Assembly (NCBI RefSeq): GCF_000017405.1
Contig: NC_009667.1
Location: 1,660,001 to 1,724,000, forward strand
Direction: 5' to 3'
Source of the DNA: Brucella anthropi ATCC 49188
GTDB lineage: Bacteria > Pseudomonadota > Alphaproteobacteria > Rhizobiales > Rhizobiaceae
DNA: 64,000 nt
This document shows, one piece after another, positions 1 to 8,824 of the stretch. Position 1 is the first letter of the stretch; each line of letters starts with the position of its first letter. The position numbers and the translations under genes are program-made. Below the pieces are notes generated by a model. That model did no database searches. It was not told the DNA's origin and worked only from the letters and a program-made list of their open reading frames with translations.

Positions 1-189
1 GCCGACCGGGTAATTGTGCAGTACAAGGGCCACAAGATGGAGGATGCCGACGTGCTGTCGCTGTTCTCTGCGCCCAAGCATCCTTACACCCGTGCACTGC
101 TTTCGGCCCTGCCGGAAAATGCGACCGGCGACCGCCTTCCAACGGTGTCCGATTTCGTCTTTGAAAATAATGGTGCGGGAGAAGCGTGA
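1..189 (+). CDS. Peptide ABC transporter ATPase, C-terminal end (DppD-like, partial)
   Basis: Only the last 62 codons are in the window, read in frame from base 1 to the TGA at 187-189. The segment carries the tail typical of oligopeptide/dipeptide importer ATPases: a VLSLFSAPKHPYTRALLSALP stretch, which in this family follows the ABC core and contains the conserved HPYT element of the OppD/DppD C-terminal extension. Its stop overlaps the next start in an ATGA arrangement, and the next gene is the partner ATPase. This fits the usual D-F order of peptide transporter operons. The substrate cannot be judged from this piece. Confidence 0.85.
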   Translation, partial: ADRVIVQYKGHKMEDADVLSLFSAPKHPYTRALLSALPENATGDRLPTVSDFVFENNGAGEA

Positions 190-1037
190 TGAGCGAGATT
201 GTTCTCGAGGCGCGCGATATCAAGCGCGATTATCATGTTGGCGGCGGTCTGTTTGGCAAACCGAAAGTGGTTCATGCCGTCAAGGGCGTGAGCTTCAAGG
301 TCGAAAAAGGCAAGACGCTGGCGATTGTCGGTGAATCGGGCTGCGGCAAGTCCACGTTGGCTCGTATTCTCACCATGATCGATCCGCAGACCTCCGGCGA
401 ATTGAAGATCGGCGGCAAGGATGTGAACATCGCTCGCGATGGCCTGACGCCCGAAATGCGCCAGAAGGTGCAGATCGTTTTCCAGAACCCGTATGGCTCG
501 CTCAATCCGCGCCAGAAGATCGGTGACGTTCTGGCCGAGCCTCTGCTGCTGAATACGAACATGTCAGCCGAGGAGCGTCGCGCGAAGGCTATGCAGATGT
601 TGTTGAAGGTCGGCCTCGGTCGCGAACACTTCAACCGCTATCCGCATATGTTCTCCGGCGGCCAGCGCCAGCGTATCGCCATTGCGCGTGCGCTGATGCT
701 CAACCCGAAGCTGCTCATTCTCGACGAGCCGGTTTCCGCGCTCGATCTGTCCGTGCAGGCACAGGTTCTGAACCTGCTGTCTGATCTGCAGGAAGAGTTC
801 GGTCTCACCTATGTTTTCATCAGTCATGACCTTTCGGTCGTGCGCTACATCGCCGATGAGGTGATGGTGATGTATTTCGGTGAGGTGGTTGAATACGGCT
901 TGCGTGACGACGTTTTCAACAATCCGCAGCATGACTATACGAAGAAGCTCTTTGCTGCGACGCCGCGTGCGGATGTCGATGCCATCAAGGCTCGCGTTGA
1001 AGCACGCGCTGCTGCCAGACAGGCAGCGCATAGCTGA
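189..1037 (+). CDS. dppF: Dipeptide/oligopeptide ABC transporter ATP-binding protein (DppF-like)
   Basis: This is a 282-residue cytoplasmic ATPase of an ABC peptide importer. Walker A is GESGCGKST (about residues 48-56), the signature is SGGQRQR (156-162) and Walker B is LLILDEP (175-181). The SHDLSVVRYIADEVMVMY stretch and the PQHDYTKKLFAATP tail are typical of DppF/OppF proteins. The ATG at 189 overlaps the previous stop (ATGA), indicating translational coupling with the upstream ATPase. A GTG at 186 is also in frame but is less likely. The gene is last in its operon and is followed by an intrinsic terminator at 1064-1097. Family assignment is secure; dipeptides as substrate are inferred. 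Confidence 0.9.
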   Translation: MSEIVLEARDIKRDYHVGGGLFGKPKVVHAVKGVSFKVEKGKTLAIVGESGCGKSTLARILTMIDPQTSGELKIGGKDVNIARDGLTPEMRQKVQIVFQNPYGSLNPRQKIGDVLAEPLLLNTNMSAEERRAKAMQMLLKVGLGREHFNRYPHMFSGGQRQRIAIARALMLNPKLLILDEPVSALDLSVQAQVLNLLSDLQEEFGLTYVFISHDLSVVRYIADEVMVMYFGEVVEYGLRDDVFNNPQHDYTKKLFAATPRADVDAIKARVEARAAARQAAHS

Positions 1038-1063
1038 TCTACATCTATATGCAGTCTGAAATG

Positions 1064-1097
1064 AAAAAAACCGCACATGAAAATGTGCGGTTTTTTG
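1064..1097 (+). terminator. Intrinsic terminator of the peptide transporter operon
   Basis: A perfect 8-base stem, CCGCACAT (1071-1078) with ATGTGCGG (1083-1090), encloses a GAAA tetraloop. It is followed by TTTTTTG and preceded by a run of A, so it may act on both strands. It lies 34 bases after the dppF-like stop. Confidence 0.9.
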
Positions 1098-1146
1098 TTT
1101 TGAGCATCTCCAGCAAAAGCGCGAACGAATATAAGCGCATTCCGCT

Positions 1147-2199
1147 CTAGCTGGACGTTCCGCGTTGCTGATGCCAGGCGAGGGCGCGCACGATGTCATC
1201 TGCTGCAATCTTGCCGACGATGGCGCCGTTTTCGATGATGCCAACATCGCCGCTGCTGTCTGCCACCGCATTCATCAACTCGCGCACCAGCGTTTCGCGC
1301 CGGGCAGTGGCCGCAAAAGGACGTGGCGCTGCTTGGCGATCGAAGGGCACCATGATGTCGCCTGCCCGAAGCACGCCGAGCGGGTTCATATGGGCAACGA
1401 AGTCAGCGACATAGTCGTCGGCAGGCTGCAGGAGAATCTCCTGCGGCGTGCCGCACTGAACGATACGCCCGCCTTCCATGATGGCGATGCGATTGCCGAT
1501 CTTCATGGCTTCATCGAGATCGTGGCTGACGAAAACGATGGTCTTTTTCAATCGTGACTGGAAGGCCAGCAACTCGTCTTGCAGGCGCGTGCGGATCAGC
1601 GGATCGAGGGCCGAGAATGGCTCATCCATCAGCAGAATCGGTGCGCCGGTTGCAAAAGCGCGGGCAAGCCCGACGCGTTGCTGCATGCCGCCGGAAAGTT
1701 CTCCAACCTTGCGCTTGGCCCAGTCCTGCAGACCGACAAGTTCAAGCTGGTCGCGCGCTTTGGCAAGGCGGTCTTCCTTGCCCATACCGGAAATTTCCAG
1801 GCCGAAAGCGACGTTTTCTTCAACCGTACGCCAGGGCAGCAGGCCGAACTGCTGGAACACCATGGAGACGAGTTCGGTGCGCAGATGGCGCAGGGTTCCG
1901 CGGTCGGCCTTGCCGACATCTATGGCGCGCTCGCCTTCCCGTACGAGAACGCGCCCGCGCGAAATCGGATTGAGCCGGTTGATTGCGCGAAGAAGGGTGG
2001 ATTTGCCCGAGCCTGACAGCCCCATCAGAACGAGGATTTCACCTTCCTCAATGTTGAGTGTGCAGTTGTGCACGCCCAGCACGAGATTGGTTTCAGCCTG
2101 AATCTGGGAACGGGTGGCGCCGCGATCCGCAAGAGCAAGTGCGTCATCGACATTGCTGCCGAAAATGATGCAGACGTCTTCGAGTGCGATGATGGTCAT
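1147..2199 (-). CDS. choV: Choline/glycine betaine ABC transporter ATP-binding protein ChoV
   Basis: A 350-residue ATPase of the ProV/OpuAA/ChoV family that energises uptake of quaternary amines with ChoW and ChoX. It carries the extended N-terminal segment before the ABC core that is usual in this family. Walker A is GLSGSGKST (residues 60-68), the signature is LSGGMQQR and Walker B is ILLMDEP. The C-terminal 70 residues form a degenerate CBS-like region, the part that senses ionic strength in osmoregulated homologues. It is third in the minus-strand order choX-choW-choV, with a palindromic repeat between choW and choV. The choline assignment comes from the binding residues in the neighbouring ChoX. 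Confidence 0.9.
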   Translation of the reverse strand: MTIIALEDVCIIFGSNVDDALALADRGATRSQIQAETNLVLGVHNCTLNIEEGEILVLMGLSGSGKSTLLRAINRLNPISRGRVLVREGERAIDVGKADRGTLRHLRTELVSMVFQQFGLLPWRTVEENVAFGLEISGMGKEDRLAKARDQLELVGLQDWAKRKVGELSGGMQQRVGLARAFATGAPILLMDEPFSALDPLIRTRLQDELLAFQSRLKKTIVFVSHDLDEAMKIGNRIAIMEGGRIVQCGTPQEILLQPADDYVADFVAHMNPLGVLRAGDIMVPFDRQAAPRPFAATARRETLVRELMNAVADSSGDVGIIENGAIVGKIAADDIVRALAWHQQRGTSS

Positions 2200-2223
2200 C
2201 CGCGTGCTCCTGATCTTTGTTGG

Positions 2224-2270
2224 AGCATGATCTGTTCCGAAAACCGATTTCCACTTTTCGGGATCATGCT
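2224..2270. repeat. Intergenic palindromic repeat (family C)
   Basis: Outer arms AGCATGATC (2224-2232) and GATCATGCT (2262-2270) pair perfectly around a core containing CCGAAAACCG and CACTTTTCGG. It lies between choW and choV. The same unit recurs at 14358, 32211, 49364 and 50110. Confidence 0.85.
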
Positions 2271-3105
2271 ATTTCTCGCGTCCGGCGCGGAAGATACGGT
2301 CGAGCACGATGGCGACCACGACGATGACAAGTCCAGCCTCGAAACCGAGTGCGGTATTGACTGAGTTCAACGCCCGGACAACCGGTACGCCGAGGCCATC
2401 TGCGCCGACAAGGGCTGCAATGACCACCATCGAAAGCGACAGCATGATTGTCTGAGTCAGACCGGCAAGAATTTGCGGCATGGCATAAGGCAGCTCAATC
2501 TTCCACAAGAGCTGAGAACGCGACGCACCGAACGCTTCACCCGCTTCGATCAGCGATGAGGGTGTGGACGATATGCCGAGGTGGGTCAATCGCACCGGCG
2601 CAGGCAGAACGAAGATTGCCGTTGCAAGCAGGCCCGGCACCATACCGATGCCGAAGAAGACAATGGCCGGGATCAGGTAGACGAATGTCGGCAGGGTCTG
2701 CATCAGATCGAGCACAGGACGCATTGCGGCGTAAAGCGCGGGGCGATGGGCTGCGGCGATGCCGAGCGGCACGCCGATGGCCATGCAGAGAAAGCAAGCT
2801 GACAAAACGAGGGTCAGGGTTTCGAGCGTTCGATCCCAGTAACCCTGATTGATGATGAACAGGAAGCCGATCACGGTCAGCACGACCACCGAGATACGAC
2901 GCTGGATCAGCCACGCGATGACAGCGAAGATTGCGATGAGAAGCAGAGGGTGCGGGAGCTTGAGAAGAAAAAGCAGCCCGTCAATGAGGCTTTGCATGAC
3001 GGCGGCGAGGGTATCGAAAAAGCCGCCCATATTGTCCGTCAGCCAGTCCACCACGGATTTGGCGGTCGGTCCGACAGGGATCTTGTAGTCCGTCAGCCAG
3101 TTCAA
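2269..3105 (-). CDS. choW: Choline ABC transporter permease ChoW
   Basis: A 278-residue inner-membrane permease of the ProW/OpuAB family with about six hydrophobic segments. It includes the conserved cytoplasmic EAA-type loop (IEAGEAFGASRSQLLWKIELP) that contacts the ATPase. The N-terminal part (NWLTDYKIPVGPTAKSVVDW) matches the short periplasmic or amphipathic lead of ProW-like proteins. It lies between choX and choV on the same strand, so the three genes form a complete importer. Spacing to choX is about 150 bases and includes a repeat at 3129-3180. Confidence 0.92.
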   Translation of the reverse strand: MNWLTDYKIPVGPTAKSVVDWLTDNMGGFFDTLAAVMQSLIDGLLFLLKLPHPLLLIAIFAVIAWLIQRRISVVVLTVIGFLFIINQGYWDRTLETLTLVLSACFLCMAIGVPLGIAAAHRPALYAAMRPVLDLMQTLPTFVYLIPAIVFFGIGMVPGLLATAIFVLPAPVRLTHLGISSTPSSLIEAGEAFGASRSQLLWKIELPYAMPQILAGLTQTIMLSLSMVVIAALVGADGLGVPVVRALNSVNTALGFEAGLVIVVVAIVLDRIFRAGREK

Positions 3106-3128
3106 CGATCAAGTCTCCTGCTGCGTGC

Positions 3129-3180
3129 TAGAGCATTTCCGGCAAAGGTGCGATGCGATTTGCGTAGGATAATGCGTAAA
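3129..3180. repeat. Intergenic repeat (family D)
   Basis: The unit starts TAGAGCATTTCCGGCAAA and ends near AATGCGTAAAA. The inverse complement of 48537-48592 is the same sequence with a few changes, and a related copy is at 32099-32148. It separates choX from choW. Confidence 0.7.
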
Positions 3181-3253
3181 AACAAAGAGAAAGGGTGCGG
3201 GCATCCTTGAAACTGCCGGGCCGCGTTTGTCGCCGCCCGGCAGCATGTCGGGA

Positions 3254-4222
3254 TTAAAGACCGAGTGCCGCCTTGACGGCTGGCAGGCCTTCCTTGCCGT
3301 CGACGGTGGTTACACCGGCGAGCCACTGGTCGAGTGCGCCCGGATTGGCTTTCAGCCAGTTGGTTGCAGCCTTCGAAGGCTCTTCGCCATCATCGAGAAT
3401 CTTGCCCATGATGTCGTTTTCGATATCGAGCTTGAATTCCAGATTGGTGAGGAACTTGCCAACATTCGGGCATTCCTGCGTGTAGCCGGTGCGAACGTTG
3501 GTTTCGACCTTGGCGCCGCCGAGATTGGGGCCGAAGAAATCGTCACCACCGGTGAGATACGCGATTTCGAAACGCTTGTTCATGGGATGAGGCTCCCATG
3601 CCAGAAAGACGACCGGTTCCTTGCTCTTGATGCTGCGCGCGACCTGCGCCAGCATGCCCTGCTCGGACGATTCCGCCAGCTCGAATGACTTGAGGCCGAA
3701 GGCATCCTTGTTGATCATGTCGAGGATCAGGCGGTTGCCGTCATTGCCCGGCTCGATGCCGTAGATCTTGCCGCCGAGCTTATCCTTGAACGTGGCGATA
3801 TCCTTGAAGTCCTTGAGGCCTTCGTCATAAGCATATTTTGGCACGGCAAGCGTGTATTTCGCGCCGGTCAGATTGGTGCGCAGCGTCTCGACGGTCTTGT
3901 TGTCCAGATAGGGCTGGAGGTCGGCGGTCATGGACGGGTTCCAGTAGCCGAGGAAGACGTCGATGTCCTTTTTGCTCAGCGATGCATAGGTCACCGGCAC
4001 GGAAAGAACCTTGATGTCCGTCTTGTAGCCGAGACCTTTCAGGATTTCTGTCGCCACCGCGGTCGTCGAGGTGATGTCGGTCCAGCCGACATCCGAGAAA
4101 CGGACGGTCGAGCAGCTTTCAGGTTCGGCGGCGAAACCGGTTGCAGGCGCGCTCAGCATTGCCGTTCCCGTGGCAAGCCCACCCAAGGCAAGCGTAAGCA
4201 TATAGGTCGATACGGACTTCAT
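3254..4222 (-). CDS. choX: Periplasmic choline-binding protein ChoX
   Basis: A 322-residue solute-binding protein with a signal peptide of about 31 residues (hydrophobic run to GFAA). All ligand-contacting residues known for Sinorhizobium meliloti ChoX are present with a constant offset of four: W47, D49, W94, Y123, N160 and W209, corresponding to W43, D45, W90, Y119, N156 and W205. These form the aromatic box that binds the trimethylammonium group. I chose the ATG at 4222 because GGAGAG lies just before it; an in-frame ATG four codons earlier would overlap that ribosome-binding site. It is the first gene of choXWV, preceded by a 480-base region without an obvious operator. Confidence 0.95.
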   Translation of the reverse strand: MKSVSTYMLTLALGGLATGTAMLSAPATGFAAEPESCSTVRFSDVGWTDITSTTAVATEILKGLGYKTDIKVLSVPVTYASLSKKDIDVFLGYWNPSMTADLQPYLDNKTVETLRTNLTGAKYTLAVPKYAYDEGLKDFKDIATFKDKLGGKIYGIEPGNDGNRLILDMINKDAFGLKSFELAESSEQGMLAQVARSIKSKEPVVFLAWEPHPMNKRFEIAYLTGGDDFFGPNLGGAKVETNVRTGYTQECPNVGKFLTNLEFKLDIENDIMGKILDDGEEPSKAATNWLKANPGALDQWLAGVTTVDGKEGLPAVKAALGL

Positions 4223-4704
4223 TGTTCTCTCCATTTACCGGGCCGTTTTGACGGATTGATTGTTTTTCCGGTTCCAGCTTTAGCAAACACCAAAGATTGC
4301 GCCATTCAAGTACCACAGCGGCGAAAATGTTCTCGATTGCGACGTTGGTCGCAGTTTCCGGCGGAAAACCGTTTCGCACCTGACTTGAAACTGCTGTCAC
4401 TCATCATTTTCCGGAACCGTCGGCCAAGGGGAAACGGGCTGGATTGCCACGCATTTGGCCGAAGCGAGTTGGCGCCATGTTACGGATCGGCCCTCGGGAT
4501 TCAACCCTGTCAGCGGAAAATGACGGATAAAATCAGTTGGATGACCGTTCCAGGTTGTCGAAAAGATGAGCACACTCTATTTGAGAGCGTGAAGCCTTTT
4601 CAGGTTTGGCTGCTTGCGAACGGGACTTGTAATGCATAGGTCCATGGGCGATGCAGAAGCGATGGAAAGCCCGGATTTTCGGGCAAAAGGAAGGATTTTT
4701 TACA
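4223..4704. other. Divergent intergenic region between choX and the DUF2333 gene
   Basis: This roughly 480-base stretch must hold the choXWV promoter (minus) and that of the DUF2333 gene (plus). I see no coding region and no convincing operator. A short GCGAC/GTCGC inverted repeat around 4340-4353 and a small GCCCGG/CGGGC hairpin just before 4690 are the only structures noted. Confidence 0.5.
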
Positions 4705-5925
4705 GTGTGGAATGCAGTAAAGGGCGTTTTTTCCTTCCTGGGCCGTTTCATCGCCGCGCTTGCTCGCCTGATTGCCATTCCGCTCGGCGGTTTGTGGCGG
4801 CTTTTCCTGCGGCTCGGAATTTTGTGGAAAGTTGCGGTTGCGGTCGTCGTGATCGGTCTTGGCGGTCTTTACGTCTATTTCATCTGGCAGACTCAGGTAT
4901 GGACGAATTTCGATCCCGACTATCCGGCCAAGTACAGCTATCAGGATGCGACCACGCCCGGTGAAGAGGTAAAGGCGCAGGCCGCACCGGCTGCGCCGTC
5001 CACCGCAGCACCCGTGGAACAGCCTGCTGCCACGCCTGAAACCAATCAGACTGGCGATGCCGCTCCCACGAATCAGTCGGTTCAGGCGGCACAAATCCCG
5101 TCTTCGGCCCGCAAATGCTCACGCTCGGCGATAGCGGAAGTTGCCGCTGATCTCACCGATTTCAACGTGAACCAGAACGCGTGGATTTCATCCATGCTGC
5201 TCTACAAGACCGGTCTTTTCGGTCTGGACTGGGATCGCACGCCATTCCTCGACAACAAGGCGTCGTTCCAGCGCGGCATCAATGCAGCGGTACGCCGTAC
5301 CGCGATTGAGCTCGTCGACAATATCGGCCGTCTGCGCGGCACGTCGCAGATCGACGGCGATCTGCAAAAGGCGCGCGGTAATCTGCAGTTTGCCGAAGAT
5401 TCGTGGTATTTCGGCCTGAGCCCGTTCGGTCCGAAGACGCCGACGCCGAGCTATTACCGTTCGGCGATCAAGGATCTGCGCTCCTTCAACGGACGGCTTG
5501 AAAACTGTCAGGCGACCTTCGATGCCCGCGCCGACAATCTGATCCAGTTTGTCGACCGTATCGCAAGCGACCTCGGTTCGACTTCGGCCATCCTCAAGGA
5601 CCGTGCCGAGAATTACCACGCCGGCTGGTTCGATACGCGTGCAGATGACCGTTTCTGGTTCGCCTATGGTCAGCTCTATGCCTATTACGGCTTGCTGCGC
5701 GCCGCACACTCGGATTTCCGCGGCGTTCTGGCCGAGAAGCACCTCGACGGTGTGTGGGACGAGATGGAAAAGCAGATGCGTGCCGCGCTCGACATGCAGC
5801 CTTTCATCGTTTCCAACGGTAGCCCGGATGCATGGTTCACGCCGTCGCATCTGACCACGATGGGCTTCTACATTCTGCGTGTCCGTTCGAATCTGGTCGA
5901 TGTGAAACAGGTTCTGGAGCGCTGA
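4705..5925 (+). CDS. DUF2333 family inner-membrane protein
   Basis: A 406-residue protein with one transmembrane helix near the N-terminus (ILWKVAVAVVVIGLGGLYVYFIW). A short Ala/Pro/Thr-rich linker follows, then a large soluble domain of the DUF2333 type, predicted periplasmic. Function is unknown; the family is conserved in Rhizobiales. I place the start at GTG 4705, because GGAAGG is 10 bases upstream and the protein then begins MWNAVKGVFSF. An in-frame ATG at 4651 would add 18 basic residues without a good ribosome-binding site. The stop lies six bases before the Rsm22-like gene, so the two are probably cotranscribed. Confidence 0.85.
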   Translation: MWNAVKGVFSFLGRFIAALARLIAIPLGGLWRLFLRLGILWKVAVAVVVIGLGGLYVYFIWQTQVWTNFDPDYPAKYSYQDATTPGEEVKAQAAPAAPSTAAPVEQPAATPETNQTGDAAPTNQSVQAAQIPSSARKCSRSAIAEVAADLTDFNVNQNAWISSMLLYKTGLFGLDWDRTPFLDNKASFQRGINAAVRRTAIELVDNIGRLRGTSQIDGDLQKARGNLQFAEDSWYFGLSPFGPKTPTPSYYRSAIKDLRSFNGRLENCQATFDARADNLIQFVDRIASDLGSTSAILKDRAENYHAGWFDTRADDRFWFAYGQLYAYYGLLRAAHSDFRGVLAEKHLDGVWDEMEKQMRAALDMQPFIVSNGSPDAWFTPSHLTTMGFYILRVRSNLVDVKQVLER

Positions 5926-5931
5926 CCGGCA

Positions 5932-6903
5932 ATGGAACTGCCAGCTTCATTGCGACAGGCGGTAGATGCTGCGCTTGAGGGCGTGGCATTGGCCGATCTG
6001 AAGCGCGCATCTGAAATGCTTTCACGCCGTTACCGCGCCGAGACGCGGGACGGACGCATGCATATTTCCGATGATCTTGCCGCGAAGGCCTATCTGGCAG
6101 CACGTTTGCCTGCGACCTATGCGGCGGTTCGCGCGAGTATGGACAGTGCAGCCGAGGTTTGTCCCGATTTCGCGCCGCAAACCATGCTCGATGTGGGTGC
6201 AGGGCCGGGAACCGCCCTTTGGGCGGCAAAGCAATGCTGGCCCATGCTTCATTCGGCAACGATGATCGAGGCCAGTCCTGCGATCAGAGCTGTGGGCAGC
6301 GATCTTTCGCAAAATTGCGGATTTTCCGACCTCGACTGGCGGGCAGGGGATGTGGTTCGGGAGAAACTTGATTTTCCGCAAGCCGATCTCGTGACCATTG
6401 CCTATGTGCTTGACGAGCTTGCTCCTGAAAAGCGGCAGGCACTGATTGAGCGCTTGTGGGCGTCGGCACGGCAAATGCTGGTGATCGTGGAACCCGGCAC
6501 ACCGGCAGGCTGGCAGCGCATTCTCGATGCACGCCGGGCGCTTATTGCGGAAGGCGCAATCATTGCGGCGCCTTGTCCGCACCAGCTCGATTGCCCGCTG
6601 GTCACCCCTGACTGGTGCCATTTTTCGCGCCGCGTTGCGCGCTCGCGTATTCATCGTCTGACCAAAGAAGCCGAAGTGCCGTGGGAGAATGAGAAGTTCA
6701 TCTATCTTGCTGCGGTGCGCGAGACGGTCGATGAAGTGGAAGCGCGGGTTATCGCGCCGACACGGGTTGGCGGCGGCAAAGTTTCGGTTAAACTCTGCAA
6801 GGATGACGGCAGGGCGGAAGAACGCCTTCTGACCAAGCGCGACGGTGATCTGTTCCGTTGGGCACGTCGCGCCGACTGGGGCGATGCATTATTGAAAGAT
6901 TGA
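5932..6903 (+). CDS. Rsm22-like small-subunit ribosomal protein/methyltransferase
   Basis: A 323-residue class I SAM-dependent methyltransferase-like protein of the Rsm22 family. The SAM-binding loop is DVGAGPGT (about residues 87-94) and the acidic strand end is IEAS. A cysteine cluster, CPHQLDC followed by PDWCHF, is characteristic of Rsm22 and is thought to hold a metal or Fe-S centre. In mitochondria the family acts in small-subunit ribosome assembly; bacterial members are poorly studied. It follows the DUF2333 gene by six bases and precedes a LysR gene by 28. Confidence 0.85.
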   Translation: MELPASLRQAVDAALEGVALADLKRASEMLSRRYRAETRDGRMHISDDLAAKAYLAARLPATYAAVRASMDSAAEVCPDFAPQTMLDVGAGPGTALWAAKQCWPMLHSATMIEASPAIRAVGSDLSQNCGFSDLDWRAGDVVREKLDFPQADLVTIAYVLDELAPEKRQALIERLWASARQMLVIVEPGTPAGWQRILDARRALIAEGAIIAAPCPHQLDCPLVTPDWCHFSRRVARSRIHRLTKEAEVPWENEKFIYLAAVRETVDEVEARVIAPTRVGGGKVSVKLCKDDGRAEERLLTKRDGDLFRWARRADWGDALLKD

Positions 6904-6931
6904 GCTGGAACCAAAGCCCGGAACGAAAGCG

Positions 6932-7810
6932 ATGAAGATCAGTCTGGTCCAGTTACGTTTGCTTGAAGCTGTCGCGGAAACCGGCAGTGTCGGTGCTGCT
7001 GCGCGGCGCTTGCGGCTCACGCAATCGGGAGCCAGTCAGGCGATTGCGACATTGGAAAAAATCCTCGGGGTCGATGTGCTGGCGCGAAAGCGCGATGGAG
7101 CCGCCCTGACGGCGTTCGGGCAATCGATCCTTGCCGATACCAAGGCCGCCCTCGCGGCAGTCGACCGGATAGAGCAGCAGGCACGGTGCAGTGCTTCCGG
7201 CGCGCCCGAACGGCTGCGCGTCGCGGCAATTCCAAGTCAGCTTGAATATGTTCTGCCCGGTCTGCGAAAGACGTTTCAGCGGCTTTATCCCGGTATTGAA
7301 TTCAGCGCTTTCGAGGGCGGGCACGACGATGTGAGTCTATGGGTGCGCGATGGTATCGCCGATCTCGGCATTACATCGCTGCCGACACCCGAGCTTGAAG
7401 CACGGGAAGTTGGCCGCGAAGAACTTGTCGTGGTGGGGCGGCGTGACGATCCCTTTATGCGCAACGACACAATCACTGCCGGGGACCTGCGGGATCGCCA
7501 GTTGATCGCCGCAGCAGGCTGCGAAATGATTATCGACAGGATCATTCATGGCGATGGCGAAATGCGCAGCGAGCAGGTGCGCACCCGCGACGTTGCCACG
7601 GTGCTGGAAATGGTGCGCCATGGCATCGGCACGACGCTTCTGTCAGAAATCAGTCTGCCGGGGGCCGATCTGCATGGATTGCGGGCGCGCCGCCTCAATC
7701 CGCCGACGTTTCGCACCGTTTATATTGTTTTTCGGGTCGACAGTCCGGTCCGGCATCTGGTCGAACGGTTCTGCGACGTGGCGCAGGACGCCAGAAGCAG
7801 AGCGGCATAA
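6932..7810 (+). CDS. LysR family transcriptional regulator
   Basis: A 292-residue LysR-type regulator. An N-terminal winged helix-turn-helix (residues about 3-60, LRLLEAVAETGSVGAAARRL then TQSGASQAIATLEKILG) is followed by a periplasmic-binding-protein-like effector domain. It stands on the same strand as its neighbours, with the EamA exporter gene about 95 bases downstream. The exporter is a plausible target, although LysR genes are more often divergent from their targets. The effector is unknown. Confidence 0.92.
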   Translation: MKISLVQLRLLEAVAETGSVGAAARRLRLTQSGASQAIATLEKILGVDVLARKRDGAALTAFGQSILADTKAALAAVDRIEQQARCSASGAPERLRVAAIPSQLEYVLPGLRKTFQRLYPGIEFSAFEGGHDDVSLWVRDGIADLGITSLPTPELEAREVGREELVVVGRRDDPFMRNDTITAGDLRDRQLIAAAGCEMIIDRIIHGDGEMRSEQVRTRDVATVLEMVRHGIGTTLLSEISLPGADLHGLRARRLNPPTFRTVYIVFRVDSPVRHLVERFCDVAQDARSRAA

Positions 7811-7906
7811 GAAACTCTAATATCTCATATCTCGCTTATCCGTGACGCTCGCGCATATCAGGGATGCAATAGTCTGCGCTCTTCCCTTATCCTGCAGCGA
7901 GTGACC

Positions 7907-8824
7907 ATGACGGCAATTACCGAAACCACCCCGACAAGCTCGACTTCCGATACCATACGCGGTCTGGCCTGGGGGCTGTCCGGGGTTCTCGTGTGGTCCG
8001 GTTCGTTCGTCCTGACCCGTTTCGGGTTCAAGACCGCACTGACGCCTTTCGACATCATTGCGTTGCGTTTCGGCGTGGCGGGGCTGGTGCTGTTGCCGGT
8101 GGTTCTGGTGAAAGGGTTCGGCTTTCGCAAGCTCGGTCCGCTCGGCTTTGTGCTTCTGGTTTCCGGAGCAGGTGTTCCCTATGCGCTGCTGACCACCTGT
8201 GGTCTGCAATATGCTCCGGCATCCCATGCAGCAGCGCTCATTCCGGGGCTGATGACAGCAATGGTTGCCGTTCTGGGTATGGCGCTTCTCAAGGAACGTC
8301 TTGCGCCGTCGCGCTGGTCCGGGGTCGTGCTGATCCTGATCGGCGCCATGCTGATCGCCGGTCTGTCGCAACTGGGCGGACCGGAAATGCTCGGGCACTT
8401 TTTCTTTTTCGTCGCGGCACTCGTGTGGGCGATTTATGTCATGGTGTTTCGCAGAAAGGGAATGGACGGGCTGCATGCGACGGCCATCGCGGCTGTCACC
8501 TCGGCAATTGTCTATTTGCCGATCTATATGCTCTTCCTGCCCAAGGGGCTTGGCGCGACATCCTGGGGTGATATTGCCTTGCAGGGTTTTTATCAGGGCG
8601 TACTTACTTCGGCCTTTGGCGTCTTTGCCTTCAACCGTGCCGTTGTGCTGCTGGGAACGGCGGCAGGGGCAGCGCTATCAGCACTGATCCCTGTCATCAC
8701 TCTGGTTCTGGCGCTTGTTCTTCTGGGCGAGGTGCCCGGTTGGACCGACACGCTCGCCGCCTTCCTGATCAGTCTCGGCGTGCTGGCACTGAACAGGAAG
8801 GGCAGGAAGCGTATAGCATCATGA
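7907..8824 (+). CDS. EamA/DMT family transporter
   Basis: A 305-residue integral membrane protein with about ten hydrophobic segments forming two EamA repeats; the second begins around residue 150. It belongs to the drug/metabolite transporter superfamily, probably as a small-metabolite or amino-acid exporter, with unknown substrate. I take the ATG at 7907; a GTG two codons earlier is also possible. The 3' end overlaps the convergent MFS gene by six bases, so the two stop regions are interleaved. Confidence 0.9.
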   Translation: MTAITETTPTSSTSDTIRGLAWGLSGVLVWSGSFVLTRFGFKTALTPFDIIALRFGVAGLVLLPVVLVKGFGFRKLGPLGFVLLVSGAGVPYALLTTCGLQYAPASHAAALIPGLMTAMVAVLGMALLKERLAPSRWSGVVLILIGAMLIAGLSQLGGPEMLGHFFFFVAALVWAIYVMVFRRKGMDGLHATAIAAVTSAIVYLPIYMLFLPKGLGATSWGDIALQGFYQGVLTSAFGVFAFNRAVVLLGTAAGAALSALIPVITLVLALVLLGEVPGWTDTLAAFLISLGVLALNRKGRKRIAS